Shown here: positions 9,377 through 18,533 of the stretch, one piece after another
How positions within the stretch are numbered: the first letter of the stretch is position 1
Layout of the letters: each line of letters opens with the position of its first letter
DNA from: Flavobacteriaceae bacterium
Lineage (GTDB): Bacteria; Bacteroidota; Bacteroidia; Flavobacteriales; Flavobacteriaceae
Reading direction: 5' to 3'
Length of the DNA: 63,434 bases
Assembly (NCBI GenBank): GCA_017852395.1
Contig: JAFMLE010000012.1
Location: 1-63,434, forward strand
Notes under the pieces: generated by a model
What the model saw: the letters and a program-made list of their open reading frames with translations, nothing else
What the model was told of the DNA's origin: nothing
Databases searched by the model: none
Translations under genes and position numbers: made by a program

Positions 9377-9673
9377 ATGCGTGTCATCGACTCCAACTTA
9401 GAACTTCTAGAGCAAAAACTTATTATTTTGCTCAACAAGTTAAAGGACAATCACCTTGTAATCAGTAGATTAGAGGGTCAGGTTCTTGAATGTAAAAATC
9501 AAATACATTCTCTAGAATCAAAAGTTGAACAGTTGAAAATTGATAATAACGCGCTTCAAGTGGCCAACAGCTTACTCGGCAGTAACGAAAGTAAAGCCAC
9601 CACAAAACGTAAACTGAGTGCATTAATTAATGAGGTGGATGCTTGCATCCAACACATTGAATCTCTAGAATAA
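9377..9673 (+). CDS. Small coiled-coil protein upstream of ZapA
   Basis: A 98-residue protein without signal peptide. Almost the whole length is heptad-like: leucine, isoleucine and valine recur among charged and glutamine/asparagine residues (about residues 5-65), with a short second helix at the C-terminus. The zapA start codon follows its stop directly. The position suggests a partner of ZapA in organising the FtsZ ring, much as ZapB partners ZapA in E. coli. This is a contextual guess. There is no sequence identity to ZapB that I can recognise. Confidence 0.65.
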   Translation: MRVIDSNLELLEQKLIILLNKLKDNHLVISRLEGQVLECKNQIHSLESKVEQLKIDNNALQVANSLLGSNESKATTKRKLSALINEVDACIQHIESLE

Positions 9674-9967
9674 ATGGGGGACACCCTGAAAATAAAATTG
9701 ACCATAGCAGGAAGAGTTTATCCGCTGACAATTGCTCCGGAGCAAGAGCAATCGCTACGGCTAGCGGCCAAACGAATCGAAAGTACAATCAATAAACTAG
9801 AACAAAACTATGCCGTTAGAGACAAGCAAGATGTCTTGGCAATGTGCACACTTCAATTCGCTGCTCAGCTAGAAGCACAAAAAAATACTTCTACAGAAGA
9901 CAGCAGTGCAATTGAAAAAATCAAAGATCTCGTTGATCTTATCAACGTTCATGTGGTGACTTACTAA
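9674..9967 (+). CDS. zapA: Cell division protein ZapA
   Basis: A 97-residue ZapA family protein that binds FtsZ filaments and promotes their bundling at the division site. The N-terminal half matches the ZapA globular head (KLTIAGRVYPLTI followed by EEQ-type helix residues and AAKRIESTINKLEQ). The second half is a coiled coil containing the family-typical DKQDVLAMCTLQFA segment. It abuts the coiled-coil gene and is followed by a 6S-like RNA and rny, an arrangement I recall from other Bacteroidota. The zapA-6S RNA link also exists in Gammaproteobacteria. Confidence 0.85.
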   Translation: MGDTLKIKLTIAGRVYPLTIAPEQEQSLRLAAKRIESTINKLEQNYAVRDKQDVLAMCTLQFAAQLEAQKNTSTEDSSAIEKIKDLVDLINVHVVTY

Positions 9968-9991
9968 GTTCTTTAAATTATATACAACACT

Positions 9992-10160
9992 GCCTGTATT
10001 AGTTGACATTTTTGATAAACTCAACGAAGTTTACATTAAAAGAGGTGATTTGCCGTTGTAAGAGCAAGCTGTTTTGTACAGATCCTCGATCAGTGGGGTA
10101 GCCTCAAACCTGTCTAATTAGGGGTTTATACAAAACTTCATAACTAATACGGGCTTTTTT
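9992..10160 (+). ncRNA. ssrS: 6S RNA candidate (6S-Flavo type)
   Basis: The 205-base gap between zapA and rny holds a probable structured RNA. Its ends pair: 9992-10004 (GCCTGTATTAGTT) matches 10142-10154 (AACTAATACGGGC) as a 13-bp closing stem with one G-U pair. A run of six T follows directly, as in an intrinsic terminator. Inside are smaller hairpins, for example AAACT/AGTTT near 10017-10033, and purine-rich segments. 6S RNA binds RNA polymerase and mimics an open promoter. In many bacteria, including flavobacteria, it lies next to zapA. The identification rests on position, size of about 169 bases and the closing stem. The exact ends are uncertain. Confidence 0.72.
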
Positions 10161-10172
10161 ATTTAGTAAGAC

Positions 10173-11741
10173 ATGGAAGCAGACATCCTAATCATTAGTA
10201 TCACGGGCATCGCAAGCCTCGGGCTGGGGCTATTGTTGAGTAAAATCATACAAACCAACAAAGCCAACACCATCATTTCTAGTGCAGAAAATAAGGCCAA
10301 AAACATCATCCAAAATGCCAAGCACAAGGGCGAAAGGATTCGAAAAGACAAGATTTTTCAAGCCAAAGAACGTTTTATAGAACTCAAAGGAGAACACGAA
10401 AAAGTCATACTTGAGCGCGAAAAGAAAATTTTGGAAAGTGAAAATCGTATCAAAGAAAAGGAATCCTACCTTTCGACGGAGCTCAACAAAACCAAGTCGT
10501 TAGCAAGACAACTAGAACAAAAAGAAAACGCACTCACCAAGAAAACTGAAAAAGTCGATCAAAAACAAGAAGAGCTCGACGCACTACACAAGGTACAAGT
10601 AGAAAAACTCGAACAACTTGCTCAGTATTCTGCTGAGGAAGCCAAAGCAGAATTGGTCAATTCACTCAAAGAAAAAGCCCAAGCGGATGCCATGGCCTAT
10701 ACACAAGAAAAAATCGAAGAAGCCAAGCTAAGCGTACAACAAGAAGCTCAAAAAATAATCATCAACACCATCCAACGCATTGGAACCGAAGAGGCTGTCG
10801 AAAATTGCGTATCCGTATTCAATTTAGAATCTGACGATGTCAAAGGACGCATCATCGGTCGTGAGGGACGCAATATCCGAGCCATTGAAGCAGCAACTGG
10901 TGTAGAAATCATTGTTGACGATACCCCAGAGGCAATCATTCTTTCGTGTTTTGACCCTGTACGTCGCGAAATAGCTCGGTTGTCTTTGCATCGATTGGTG
11001 ACCGACGGTCGAATTCATCCTGCTCGAATTGAGGAAATTGTAAAAAAGACGGCCAAACAAATCGATAATGAAATTCTAGACGTTGGGAAACGCACCGTAA
11101 TTGACTTGGGCATTCATGGTTTGCACCCCGAATTGATCAAGGTAGTAGGACGAATGAAATACCGCTCCTCCTATGGTCAAAACCTCCTCCAACACTCTCG
11201 TGAGGTTGCCAAAATGTGTGGTGTTATGGCATCAGAATTGGGGCTGAATCCCAAACTTGCAAAACGTGCGGGATTACTTCACGACATCGGTAAAGTTCCC
11301 GAAGAAGAATCTGAAACGCCACATGCCCTATTGGGAATGCAATGGGCAGAAAAATATGGAGAAAAAGAAGAGGTTTGCAACGCAATTGGGGCGCACCATG
11401 ACGAAATCGAAATGACCTCGTTGATCTCACCCATAGTGCAAGTTTGTGATGCAATTTCTGGTGCACGACCCGGTGCACGTCGACAAGTGCTTGACAGCTA
11501 CGTACAACGTCTCAAAGACCTTGAAAATGTGGCTTATAACTTTGGCGGCGTCAATAAAGCCTATGCCATTCAGGCAGGGCGTGAGTTACGTGTTATTGTA
11601 GAAAGTGAAAAAGTTTCTGACGATCAAGCAGCGCAGTTGTCCTTCGAAATTTCGCAAAAAATACAAACCGAAATGACTTATCCAGGACAGGTAAAAGTTA
11701 CTGTAATTCGAGAAACTCGTGCAGTCAACGTGGCCAAATAG
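10173..11741 (+). CDS. rny: Ribonuclease Y
   Basis: A 522-residue endoribonuclease involved in mRNA turnover. An N-terminal transmembrane helix (about residues 4-25) anchors it to the membrane. A long charged coiled coil follows to about residue 200. A KH RNA-binding domain carries [15 protein letters not shown] (about 227-241), and the HD domain carries the LLHDIGKV metal-binding pair (about 367-374). Length and domain order match the family. The gene lies 12 bases after the 6S-like RNA terminator. Its stop is one base from the stop of glpF on the other strand. Confidence 0.95.
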   Translation: MEADILIISITGIASLGLGLLLSKIIQTNKANTIISSAENKAKNIIQNAKHKGERIRKDKIFQAKERFIELKGEHEKVILEREKKILESENRIKEKESYLSTELNKTKSLARQLEQKENALTKKTEKVDQKQEELDALHKVQVEKLEQLAQYSAEEAKAELVNSLKEKAQADAMAYTQEKIEEAKLSVQQEAQKIIINTIQRIGTEEAVENCVSVFNLESDDVKGRIIGREGRNIRAIEAATGVEIIVDDTPEAIILSCFDPVRREIARLSLHRLVTDGRIHPARIEEIVKKTAKQIDNEILDVGKRTVIDLGIHGLHPELIKVVGRMKYRSSYGQNLLQHSREVAKMCGVMASELGLNPKLAKRAGLLHDIGKVPEEESETPHALLGMQWAEKYGEKEEVCNAIGAHHDEIEMTSLISPIVQVCDAISGARPGARRQVLDSYVQRLKDLENVAYNFGGVNKAYAIQAGRELRVIVESEKVSDDQAAQLSFEISQKIQTEMTYPGQVKVTVIRETRAVNVAK

Positions 11742-11742
11742 A

Positions 11743-12486
11743 CTAAGAAAGCCCTAGATATAAAATACCGGCTATTGCAGCTCCTATAATCGGACCTACT
11801 ATTGGAATCCAACTGTAGGCCCAATCGGCATCTTTATTTTTTCTTGGGAGCAATTGATAAACGATTCTGGGTCCTAAATCCCGCGCAGGATTGATTGCAT
11901 ATCCGGTGCTTCCTCCCAAAGATAGACCAATTACCCAAACCACAATACCAATAGGCAGTGCGTCGATAGATCCAAGTCCAAAGTTGCGTACCGTAACACC
12001 GTCAATATCGATATTGGGACCAACAATAGCTAGGGCTGCAAACACTAAAACAAAGGTACCTACAGCCTCAGTAAATAGGTTGTTTGGGAAATTTCTAATT
12101 GCTGGACTAGTACAAAATGTACCCCGGACAGTCGCCTCATCTTCAGTTTTATTATAGTGATCTCGATAGGTCAAATAGGCCAACCCAGCACCTGTCATTG
12201 CACCCAAAAGTTGCGCTAAAACATAGCCCGGAACAAGCGACCACGAAAATTTTTTGGCAACAGCTAAGCCAATACTTACTGCTGGGTTGAGGTGCGCGCC
12301 ACTAAACTGGCTGGTGATGTACACACTTACAAATACCGCAAACCCCCATGCCGAAGTTATAAGAATCCAAGAGGGTTGCCCTACTACAAAGGTGTTTTTA
12401 AGACTGGTATTTGCGCATACGCCGATACCTAATAATAGAAGCATTGTGGTGCCAATATATTCTGCAAGAAAGGGTTCTATGGTCAT
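11743..12486 (-). CDS. glpF: Glycerol uptake facilitator (aquaglyceroporin)
   Basis: A 247-residue MIP-family channel with six hydrophobic helices and two half-helices bearing NPA-type motifs: HLNPAVSIGLA in the first half and AINPARDLGPR in the second. The aspartate after the second motif (NPARD) is the mark of glycerol-conducting members over strict water channels. The ATG overlaps the glpD stop as ATGA (12483-12486). It is the last gene of the run glpK-glpD-glpF and would bring in glycerol for the kinase and dehydrogenase encoded upstream. Confidence 0.92.
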   Translation of the reverse strand: MTIEPFLAEYIGTTMLLLLGIGVCANTSLKNTFVVGQPSWILITSAWGFAVFVSVYITSQFSGAHLNPAVSIGLAVAKKFSWSLVPGYVLAQLLGAMTGAGLAYLTYRDHYNKTEDEATVRGTFCTSPAIRNFPNNLFTEAVGTFVLVFAALAIVGPNIDIDGVTVRNFGLGSIDALPIGIVVWVIGLSLGGSTGYAINPARDLGPRIVYQLLPRKNKDADWAYSWIPIVGPIIGAAIAGILYLGLS

Positions 12487-14030
12487 AATTTATAGTTTTT
12501 ACAAAGGGTTTCAAATTGGTTTAGCTGGGATTGTTTCCAATCCGTATCTTTTTTCAACTCTTTTGTCATAATGCCAATCACTTGATCGGCGATTCTAAGG
12601 GTTTCTTCCGAATTTAAGAATAATCCACGAATTCTTCTTGCTAGAACATCTTCAAGGGTCTGAGCCATTTCTTCTTGTACAGCCCATCGGATTTGATTGG
12701 GGGTAATATAGATCAGTTTCGACAGCGATTCGTTACCAGCAGGGTCTAGAGCAATTATTTTTTCGGCATCTGTTCCATATACATGTAAGGGGTTGTTCCA
12801 ATCGACATTAAAATCAAATCCATGGATGGGTAGTTGTTCTGTGATGCATTTTCTTTCTGGCAATCCACCCACAGCAATTGCCGTATTGATGGTGTCTTCG
12901 GCCATTTTTCGATACGTTGTCCATTTCCCGCCCAGAATACTTACCAATCCAGATGTTGAAACGGTAACCTTATGATGGCGCGATACTTCTTTGGTTTCGT
13001 TTTCATCTCCACCTGCAGCCAGGGGTCGTAGGCCTGCAAAAACACTTTTAATGTCTTTTCGGGTGGGTTTTTGCGTCATGTAGATACTGGCATTGGCAAG
13101 GATAAAGTCGATTTCTTGCTCTAATGCTATGGGTTCTAGTGCGGGCTCTTTGATGGGGGTGTCTGTTGTTCCAACAACAACATAATCATTCCAAGGTACG
13201 GCAAATAATACACGCCCATCGGTTGTATGAGGGATCATAATTGCATGAGGCCCTTTCAAAAATTTTTTGTCGAGAACCAAGTGCACCCCTTGGCTGGGGC
13301 GTATTTTATTTTGGGCTTCTGGCTGGTCCATTTGAATAATTTTGTCCGAAAAAACTCCTGTGGCATTGATGATAACTTTTGCCATAACAGTAAAACTTTG
13401 ATTGGCCAAAGTGTCTGTAACAATAACCCCCGATAAAATCCCATTGGATTTAATGAGTTTTGTAGCACCACAATAATTGAGTAAAGTTGCTCCATGATTT
13501 TCTGCAGTTTGGGCCATGCTTATAGCCATCCGTGCATCATCAAATTGTCCATCATGGTAGATGACTCCCCCGCGTAGCCCTTTTTGATTAACATTTGGAA
13601 TCAATGCCACCGTTTCTTCTTTGTTGAGAAGGGTGGAGGGGCCAAGTCCCAATTTGCCGGCCATTAGGTCATAAATTTTTAGCCCCAGACCATAGAATGG
13701 GCTATTCCACCAATCGTAAGAGGGAATCACAAAGCTTAGATCACGAACCAAATGCGGTGCGTTATTTCTCATGACTCCTCGTTCTTTTAAAGCTTCAATA
13801 ACCAAAGAAATATCTCCATTTTGAAGATACCGCACTCCACCATGTACCAGTTTTGTACTTCTTGAGGATGTTCCCTTAGCAAAATCATGTTGTTCAATTA
13901 GGAGTGTTTTGTAACCACGGCTTGCGGCATCTATCGCTGCTCCCAGTCCTGATGCGCCACCCCCAATTATGACCACGTCCCATGCTTTCTTGCGGGAAAT
14001 AATTTTTTTAAGATTTTTGTTTCTATTCAT
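12483..14030 (-). CDS. glpD: Glycerol-3-phosphate dehydrogenase, aerobic FAD type
   Basis: A 515-residue flavoprotein that oxidises glycerol 3-phosphate to dihydroxyacetone phosphate and passes electrons to quinone at the membrane. The N-terminus has the dinucleotide-binding motif VVIIGGGASGLGAA (about residues 18-31), followed by RGYKTLLIEQHDFAKGTSSRSTKLVHGG, the family FAD signature. GGKWTTYRKMAED lies near residue 380. It sits between glpK (12 bases upstream) and glpF (4-base overlap), forming a complete uptake-to-triose pathway. No glpR-type repressor gene is present in the window. Confidence 0.93.
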   Translation of the reverse strand: MNRNKNLKKIISRKKAWDVVIIGGGASGLGAAIDAASRGYKTLLIEQHDFAKGTSSRSTKLVHGGVRYLQNGDISLVIEALKERGVMRNNAPHLVRDLSFVIPSYDWWNSPFYGLGLKIYDLMAGKLGLGPSTLLNKEETVALIPNVNQKGLRGGVIYHDGQFDDARMAISMAQTAENHGATLLNYCGATKLIKSNGILSGVIVTDTLANQSFTVMAKVIINATGVFSDKIIQMDQPEAQNKIRPSQGVHLVLDKKFLKGPHAIMIPHTTDGRVLFAVPWNDYVVVGTTDTPIKEPALEPIALEQEIDFILANASIYMTQKPTRKDIKSVFAGLRPLAAGGDENETKEVSRHHKVTVSTSGLVSILGGKWTTYRKMAEDTINTAIAVGGLPERKCITEQLPIHGFDFNVDWNNPLHVYGTDAEKIIALDPAGNESLSKLIYITPNQIRWAVQEEMAQTLEDVLARRIRGLFLNSEETLRIADQVIGIMTKELKKDTDWKQSQLNQFETLCKNYKL

Positions 14031-14042
14031 TTTTGTGATGAA

Positions 14043-15515
14043 TCAAATTTTGGCCATACGTTCTTCCCAAAGTTTGATTACTAAAGCAGATTGATTGTTG
14101 GTTTGCGGTGAAAAAATGCGGTCTTTTTCCCAAAGTGCTTGAAGTTCTTCTGTGTTTTTCCAAAATCCTGTGGCAAGTCCGGCTAGAAAAGCAGCTCCAA
14201 GTGCCGTGGTTTCGGTTGTTTTTGGGCGTATCACTTGGGTGTTTAGTAAATCAGCTTGAATTTGCATTAATAAATTGTTGGTACTGGCGCCGCCATCGAC
14301 CTTTAAGGATCGAAAAGGTGCACCAGCATCTTTTTGCATGGCTTCGATGATATCGCGTGATCGTAATGCAATTGCTTCAAGTGCAGCACGTGCAATGTGC
14401 CCTTTTGAAGTACCTCGAGTTATGCCCAAAAGTGCTCCTGTCGCATAGGGATTCCAAAAGGGAGCCCCCAAGCCCGAAAGGGCAGGGATAAAGGTAACGC
14501 CACCGCTATTTTCTTCAGTTTCTGCTAGCTGTTCTATCTCGGGGGCTTGACCGATTATTTGCAATTGATCACGAAGCCATTGAATTAGAGCTCCTGCAAC
14601 AAAAACACTGCCCTCAATGGCGTAGGTTACTTTTCCATTGAGACGATATGCTATGGTTGTGAGCATTTTATTTTTTGATCGTACGGGGGTGTCACCTGTA
14701 TTCATAATGCAAAAACAACCCGTTCCGTAGGTGTTTTTGACGCTGCCAGGTTCTAAACACATCTGTCCGAAAAGGGCTGCTTGTTGGTCACCGGCAATGC
14801 CTCCAATGGGTATTTCGGCACCTAAAAGCGTTTTGTCAGTTACTCCTACAATTTCTGATGAATCAACTACAACGGGTAAAATTGAATCAGGTACGTCTAG
14901 CAGTTCTAGCAGTGTGGTGTCCCATTCTTGAGTATGGATATTGAATAATAACGTTCTGCTTGCATTGGTAGCATCGGTTACATGTTTTTGTCCTTTTGTA
15001 AGTTTCCAAATAAGCCAGGTGTCGATGGTGCCAAAGGCCAATTGGCCTAAAGCGGCTTTTTCTCTAAGGTCTGGATTTTGGTCAAGAATCCATTTGATTT
15101 TTGTACCCGAAAAGTAGGCGTCCAAGACCAGGCCTGTTTTATCATAAAAAATTGGAGCCTTATTGTTGGCCGTTAGTGTTTCACAAAACCCAGCGGTTCT
15201 TCGATCTTGCCAAACAATTGCGGGGCCTACGGCTTGTCCAGTCTCTCGATCCCATATCACGGTGGTTTCTCTTTGATTGGTAATTCCGATTGCATGAATT
15301 TGATCTGCCGTGATGCGGGCTTTTTCGAGGACTTCTTGTAAGGCCTTGTATTGGGTTTCCCAAATTTCGTATGCATCGTGTTCGACCCAACCATTTTTGG
15401 GAAAATATTGTGTAAACTCGTGTTGTGCTATGGCAACTGCGGTTCCTTTTTGATCAAAAATTATTGCTCTAGAACTTGTGGTTCCGGCGTCTATAGCTAA
15501 AACGTATTTTCCCAT
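14043..15515 (-). CDS. glpK: Glycerol kinase
   Basis: A 490-residue FGGY kinase that phosphorylates glycerol. The N-terminal ALAIDAGTTSSRAI-like phosphate loop is visible, as is the substrate region QYFPKNGWVEHD. GITNQRETTVIWDR (about residues 76-89) and the C-terminal DGGASTNNLLMQIQAD motif (about 407-422) are diagnostic. Length matches the family. It is the first glycerol gene and lies 11 bases after the glycosylasparaginase gene, so all four may share a transcript. Confidence 0.95.
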   Translation of the reverse strand: MGKYVLAIDAGTTSSRAIIFDQKGTAVAIAQHEFTQYFPKNGWVEHDAYEIWETQYKALQEVLEKARITADQIHAIGITNQRETTVIWDRETGQAVGPAIVWQDRRTAGFCETLTANNKAPIFYDKTGLVLDAYFSGTKIKWILDQNPDLREKAALGQLAFGTIDTWLIWKLTKGQKHVTDATNASRTLLFNIHTQEWDTTLLELLDVPDSILPVVVDSSEIVGVTDKTLLGAEIPIGGIAGDQQAALFGQMCLEPGSVKNTYGTGCFCIMNTGDTPVRSKNKMLTTIAYRLNGKVTYAIEGSVFVAGALIQWLRDQLQIIGQAPEIEQLAETEENSGGVTFIPALSGLGAPFWNPYATGALLGITRGTSKGHIARAALEAIALRSRDIIEAMQKDAGAPFRSLKVDGGASTNNLLMQIQADLLNTQVIRPKTTETTALGAAFLAGLATGFWKNTEELQALWEKDRIFSPQTNNQSALVIKLWEERMAKI

Positions 15516-15526
15516 GTAAATTGATT

Positions 15527-16492
15527 TTAAAAGGCAGCGTCTGCTTTGATGATTTTGTTTTCTTCTTGGGCGTGCATATAGGTAAATCCACTGTGAATAC
15601 TATAGGCGCCTACTGTTCCTTGTTTGTTCATTGCTAGGTAGGCAACTTGAAAGTTAGGTTTTCCGGGGTTTTTTTCTAAAATTCGAGCCACCGCTTCTTC
15701 GCAGGCTTCTTGAGGTGTTTTGCCTTGGCGCATGAGTTCTACAATGAGAAAACTACCCACGGTCTTAAGGACCTCTTCGCCCATGCCAGTAGCTACGGCA
15801 CCGCCGATTTGATTGTCAATAAAAAGTCCCGAGCCAATTATGGGTGAATCTCCAACACGTCCTTTCATCTTATAGGCAAGACCGCTCGTAGTGCATGCGC
15901 CCTCAATATTGCCATCTTTGTCGCGACAGAGCATGCCTATGGTATCGTGATTTTCGATGTTAATGACGGGTTGATAGTTGGCGGTTTTAAGCCATTTTTC
16001 CCAATTTAATTTGCTTTCTTCAGTAAGCAAATTTTCTGCCACAAAGCCTTGTTCGAGGGCAAAGTTTTTTGCGCCATTTCCTGTTAAGATAACGTGAGGT
16101 GTTTTTTCCATCACGGCTTGTGCGAGTGCGGCAACATTTTTAATATTTTCAACGGCCAAAACTGCGCCACAGTTACCCAGATGGTTCATGACACAAGCGT
16201 CTAACGAGACGGTTCCTTCACGATCAGGGGCACCACCCAAGCCTACGGTAGTATTGTAAGGGTTGTTTTCTTCTATAGCAACCCCTTCTACCGCCGCTTC
16301 TAGGGATGTTTTTCCATCATTTAATGCTTTAAGTGCAGCAGCACTTGCCTTGTCAAAGCTCCACGTACAAACGACAAGGGGTTGAATATTGCCCTTTAGT
16401 GGACTGATTTTTTTAGAATTAAAAAATCGTGGAGCAATCAATGCTCCTAAAGTAGTGGCTGTACTTTTTTCGATAAATGTGCGTCTTTTCAT
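15527..16492 (-). CDS. N4-(beta-N-acetylglucosaminyl)-L-asparaginase, Tat-type signal
   Basis: A 321-residue Ntn-hydrolase of the glycosylasparaginase type, which cuts the bond between asparagine and N-acetylglucosamine in degraded glycoproteins. The N-terminus MKRRTFIEKSTATTLGALIAP looks like a Tat export signal. The precursor self-cleaves before a threonine; the HDTIGML motif (Thr about residue 154) fits that nucleophile. The conserved GRVGDSPIIGSG and ATGMGEE segments complete the site. It heads the glycerol kinase run and is divergent from cutC. Plain asparaginase or isoaspartyl peptidase activity is possible, but the DTIGM motif favours glycosylasparaginase. Confidence 0.88.
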   Translation of the reverse strand: MKRRTFIEKSTATTLGALIAPRFFNSKKISPLKGNIQPLVVCTWSFDKASAAALKALNDGKTSLEAAVEGVAIEENNPYNTTVGLGGAPDREGTVSLDACVMNHLGNCGAVLAVENIKNVAALAQAVMEKTPHVILTGNGAKNFALEQGFVAENLLTEESKLNWEKWLKTANYQPVINIENHDTIGMLCRDKDGNIEGACTTSGLAYKMKGRVGDSPIIGSGLFIDNQIGGAVATGMGEEVLKTVGSFLIVELMRQGKTPQEACEEAVARILEKNPGKPNFQVAYLAMNKQGTVGAYSIHSGFTYMHAQEENKIIKADAAF

Positions 16493-16542
16493 GCTTTTAA
16501 ATTAGTTAAATTTAATGGATGCTGTATTTTTAAAAAAAAATT

Positions 16543-17265
16543 ATGCAAGTAGAAGTATGCGCCACCTCTTTGTTATCGGTTCGAAATGCCGCTGCAGCAG
16601 GTGCAGATCGTGTCGAGTTATGTGATGCGTATAGTTTGGGTGGTTTAACACCATCCTATGGGTTGACCAAAGCTGCTGTGGATGAACAAAGCGTTGAAGT
16701 TCATTGTCTTATCCGTTCTAGAGCGGGTCATTTTTGTTTTGATTCCGAAGAAATCGAAGTGATGAAACACGATGTGGCCATGGCCCGTCAGCTGGGTGCT
16801 CATGGTGTTGTTTTGGGGGCGTTGACCCCCGATTTGAAATTGGATATTGACGCTTTAGAAACCTTGATTGCAGTAGCCGGGTCTATGGCGCTTAGCTTTC
16901 ATCGAGCGTTTGATTTGATTGCCGATCCTCAAGCGGCCATGACTACTTTATATCAAATGGGTATTCGGCGCATTTTGAGTTCAGGCGGTGCTGCAACTGC
17001 TCCAATGGGCATGCAGCAACTAATGGATTGGCAAGCAAAAGCACCCCAAGGGCTGTATTTTCAACCGGGTAGTGGTATAAATGCCTCCAATTGCATGGCG
17101 TTTAAAACTGCTGGGTTTTCGTGCATTCATCTTTCGGGGTATCAAGAAGTTTCACCGATGGTATTTGACGGATTAGACGAAGATCAAAATCCTTTTGTTG
17201 GTCAAACCATAGGGCATTCTGATTTAGGTAAAATAAAGGCTGTGGTCGACCAAGTTAGTCGTTAG
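16543..17265 (+). CDS. cutC: CutC family protein
   Basis: A 240-residue TIM-barrel protein of the CutC family (copper homeostasis protein; the true biochemical role is disputed). Recognisable segments are RVELCDAYSLGGLTPSYG near residues 23-40, HCLIRSRAGHFCF near 54-66, FHRAFD near 119-124 and the C-terminal phosphate-type motif region ILSSGGAAT. It is divergent from the glycosylasparaginase. The pairing of cutC with that enzyme or with glycoside-degrading genes is common in Bacteroidota in my recollection, which hints at a sugar-related role. Its 3' end overlaps the convergent DUF983 gene by 11 bases. Confidence 0.9.
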   Translation: MQVEVCATSLLSVRNAAAAGADRVELCDAYSLGGLTPSYGLTKAAVDEQSVEVHCLIRSRAGHFCFDSEEIEVMKHDVAMARQLGAHGVVLGALTPDLKLDIDALETLIAVAGSMALSFHRAFDLIADPQAAMTTLYQMGIRRILSSGGAATAPMGMQQLMDWQAKAPQGLYFQPGSGINASNCMAFKTAGFSCIHLSGYQEVSPMVFDGLDEDQNPFVGQTIGHSDLGKIKAVVDQVSR

Positions 17266-17656
17266 TATTTTGATCAGCGGTTTCTGGTTCGTATGCGATA
17301 AAAAAATTGGCCCAAATAATTTTTGCATATCCGTTGAGAAAAGGAGACATGGCAATCAGCGAGAAAACGACCCATGCAAAACACGCTAATACAGAAAAAT
17401 TGGGTGCTAGCATCCAATATAAAATACTGACAATACCCATGATGGCCACCCCTAAAGCATAAGCGATATACATTGATCCATAATAGAAACTGGGCTCAAT
17501 CTTAAACACCACTCCACAGTGATCACACTGTTCTCGAACACGTGTGATTTTGAAAATCTGTGAAAGGGGATGCACCAAAAATTTTCCTTTATGACAGCGA
17601 GGACAGCGGATGGGTAGGATACTGTTGAGTCGATTTCCTTTGGTAAAAACAGGCAT
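17255..17656 (-). CDS. DUF983 family membrane protein
   Basis: A 133-residue protein. The N-terminus carries a zinc-ribbon-like pair of CxxC motifs, RCPRCHKG (about residue 18) and CDHCGVVF (about 43), followed by two transmembrane segments (about 57-79 and 85-110). This is the layout of DUF983, a family of unknown function in Bacteroidota and Alphaproteobacteria. It follows the TSUP transporter gene by 7 bases on the same strand, and the two are likely cotranscribed. Confidence 0.85.
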   Translation of the reverse strand: MPVFTKGNRLNSILPIRCPRCHKGKFLVHPLSQIFKITRVREQCDHCGVVFKIEPSFYYGSMYIAYALGVAIMGIVSILYWMLAPNFSVLACFAWVVFSLIAMSPFLNGYAKIIWANFFIAYEPETADQNTND

Positions 17657-17663
17657 AGAATGT

Positions 17664-18422
17664 TTAAAATAAAATGGCTAAACTACCCAACAAGGTAAAA
17701 AACAAAATCAGTTTTCTGTAGCGGTGTTCTTTAATTTTTTTAACAATAACTGCCCCCAACAATAATCCAATAAGTGTACTGGGCACGAGGCTCATACTTT
17801 CAATCAATGTCTCCTGTGTAATGGTCTCCCATACCCATATATGAAAAGGGGCTTTAAAAACATTAATAATAAAAAACAACCAGGCTGAGGTTGCTATAAA
17901 CTCATATTTGGGCAGACGAACCGCCAAAAAGTAAATATTGCTAATGGGCCCTGCTAAATTTCCTATCATAGATGTAAATCCAGCAAGAACACCAAACAAC
18001 GGAGCAAAGATCCAATGACTTGTGACTTTTACTGTGTCTCTATACTCCCAATAGAAAAGTAATAAAACGCTGAGTAAAATGCTGGCTGCCATAAAAATTT
18101 TAAATGTGGCCACAGGAATTTCATTACCCACATAAACACCCAATAAAACACCGACAATCATTGGCGGTAGTAGCTTAATCAAGTAGGTCCAATTGACATT
18201 TTTGCGATAGTATAGAATTGCAAATAAATCTCCAACGATCAACAGAGGCATAATGATCCCTGTTGAAGCCTTTGAGCCATAGCTCAAGGCCAATAAAGTA
18301 ACAACAAGTATGGCAATACCTTTGATTCCAGACTTCGAAATCCCTAAGATTACTGAACCAAATAAAGCCAAAACAAGCGCGTAGCTTTCTTGAGGTAGGA
18401 GGGTAAGATTTAAAGTTGGCAT
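17664..18422 (-). CDS. TauE/SafE (TSUP) family sulfite/anion exporter
   Basis: A 252-residue integral membrane protein with about eight hydrophobic helices. Sequence repeats of the family are visible: a GISKSGIKG motif near the N-terminus and a GFTSMIGNLAGP motif near residues 148-160. These proteins move small organic or inorganic sulfur anions. The substrate here is unknown. I start at the ATG at 18422, since the longer frame begins with a TTG two codons earlier. Confidence 0.85.
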   Translation of the reverse strand: MPTLNLTLLPQESYALVLALFGSVILGISKSGIKGIAILVVTLLALSYGSKASTGIIMPLLIVGDLFAILYYRKNVNWTYLIKLLPPMIVGVLLGVYVGNEIPVATFKIFMAASILLSVLLLFYWEYRDTVKVTSHWIFAPLFGVLAGFTSMIGNLAGPISNIYFLAVRLPKYEFIATSAWLFFIINVFKAPFHIWVWETITQETLIESMSLVPSTLIGLLLGAVIVKKIKEHRYRKLILFFTLLGSLAILF

Positions 18423-18533
18423 ATCCAAAAATTTAGGATAAAGATAGTTATTAACTTAGGCTAAGCAGATGAAGTTTCGTTTCGTTCTCCTCTTATTGGT
18501 CATGATTTCTCATATTTGTATAAAATCGTGCAC

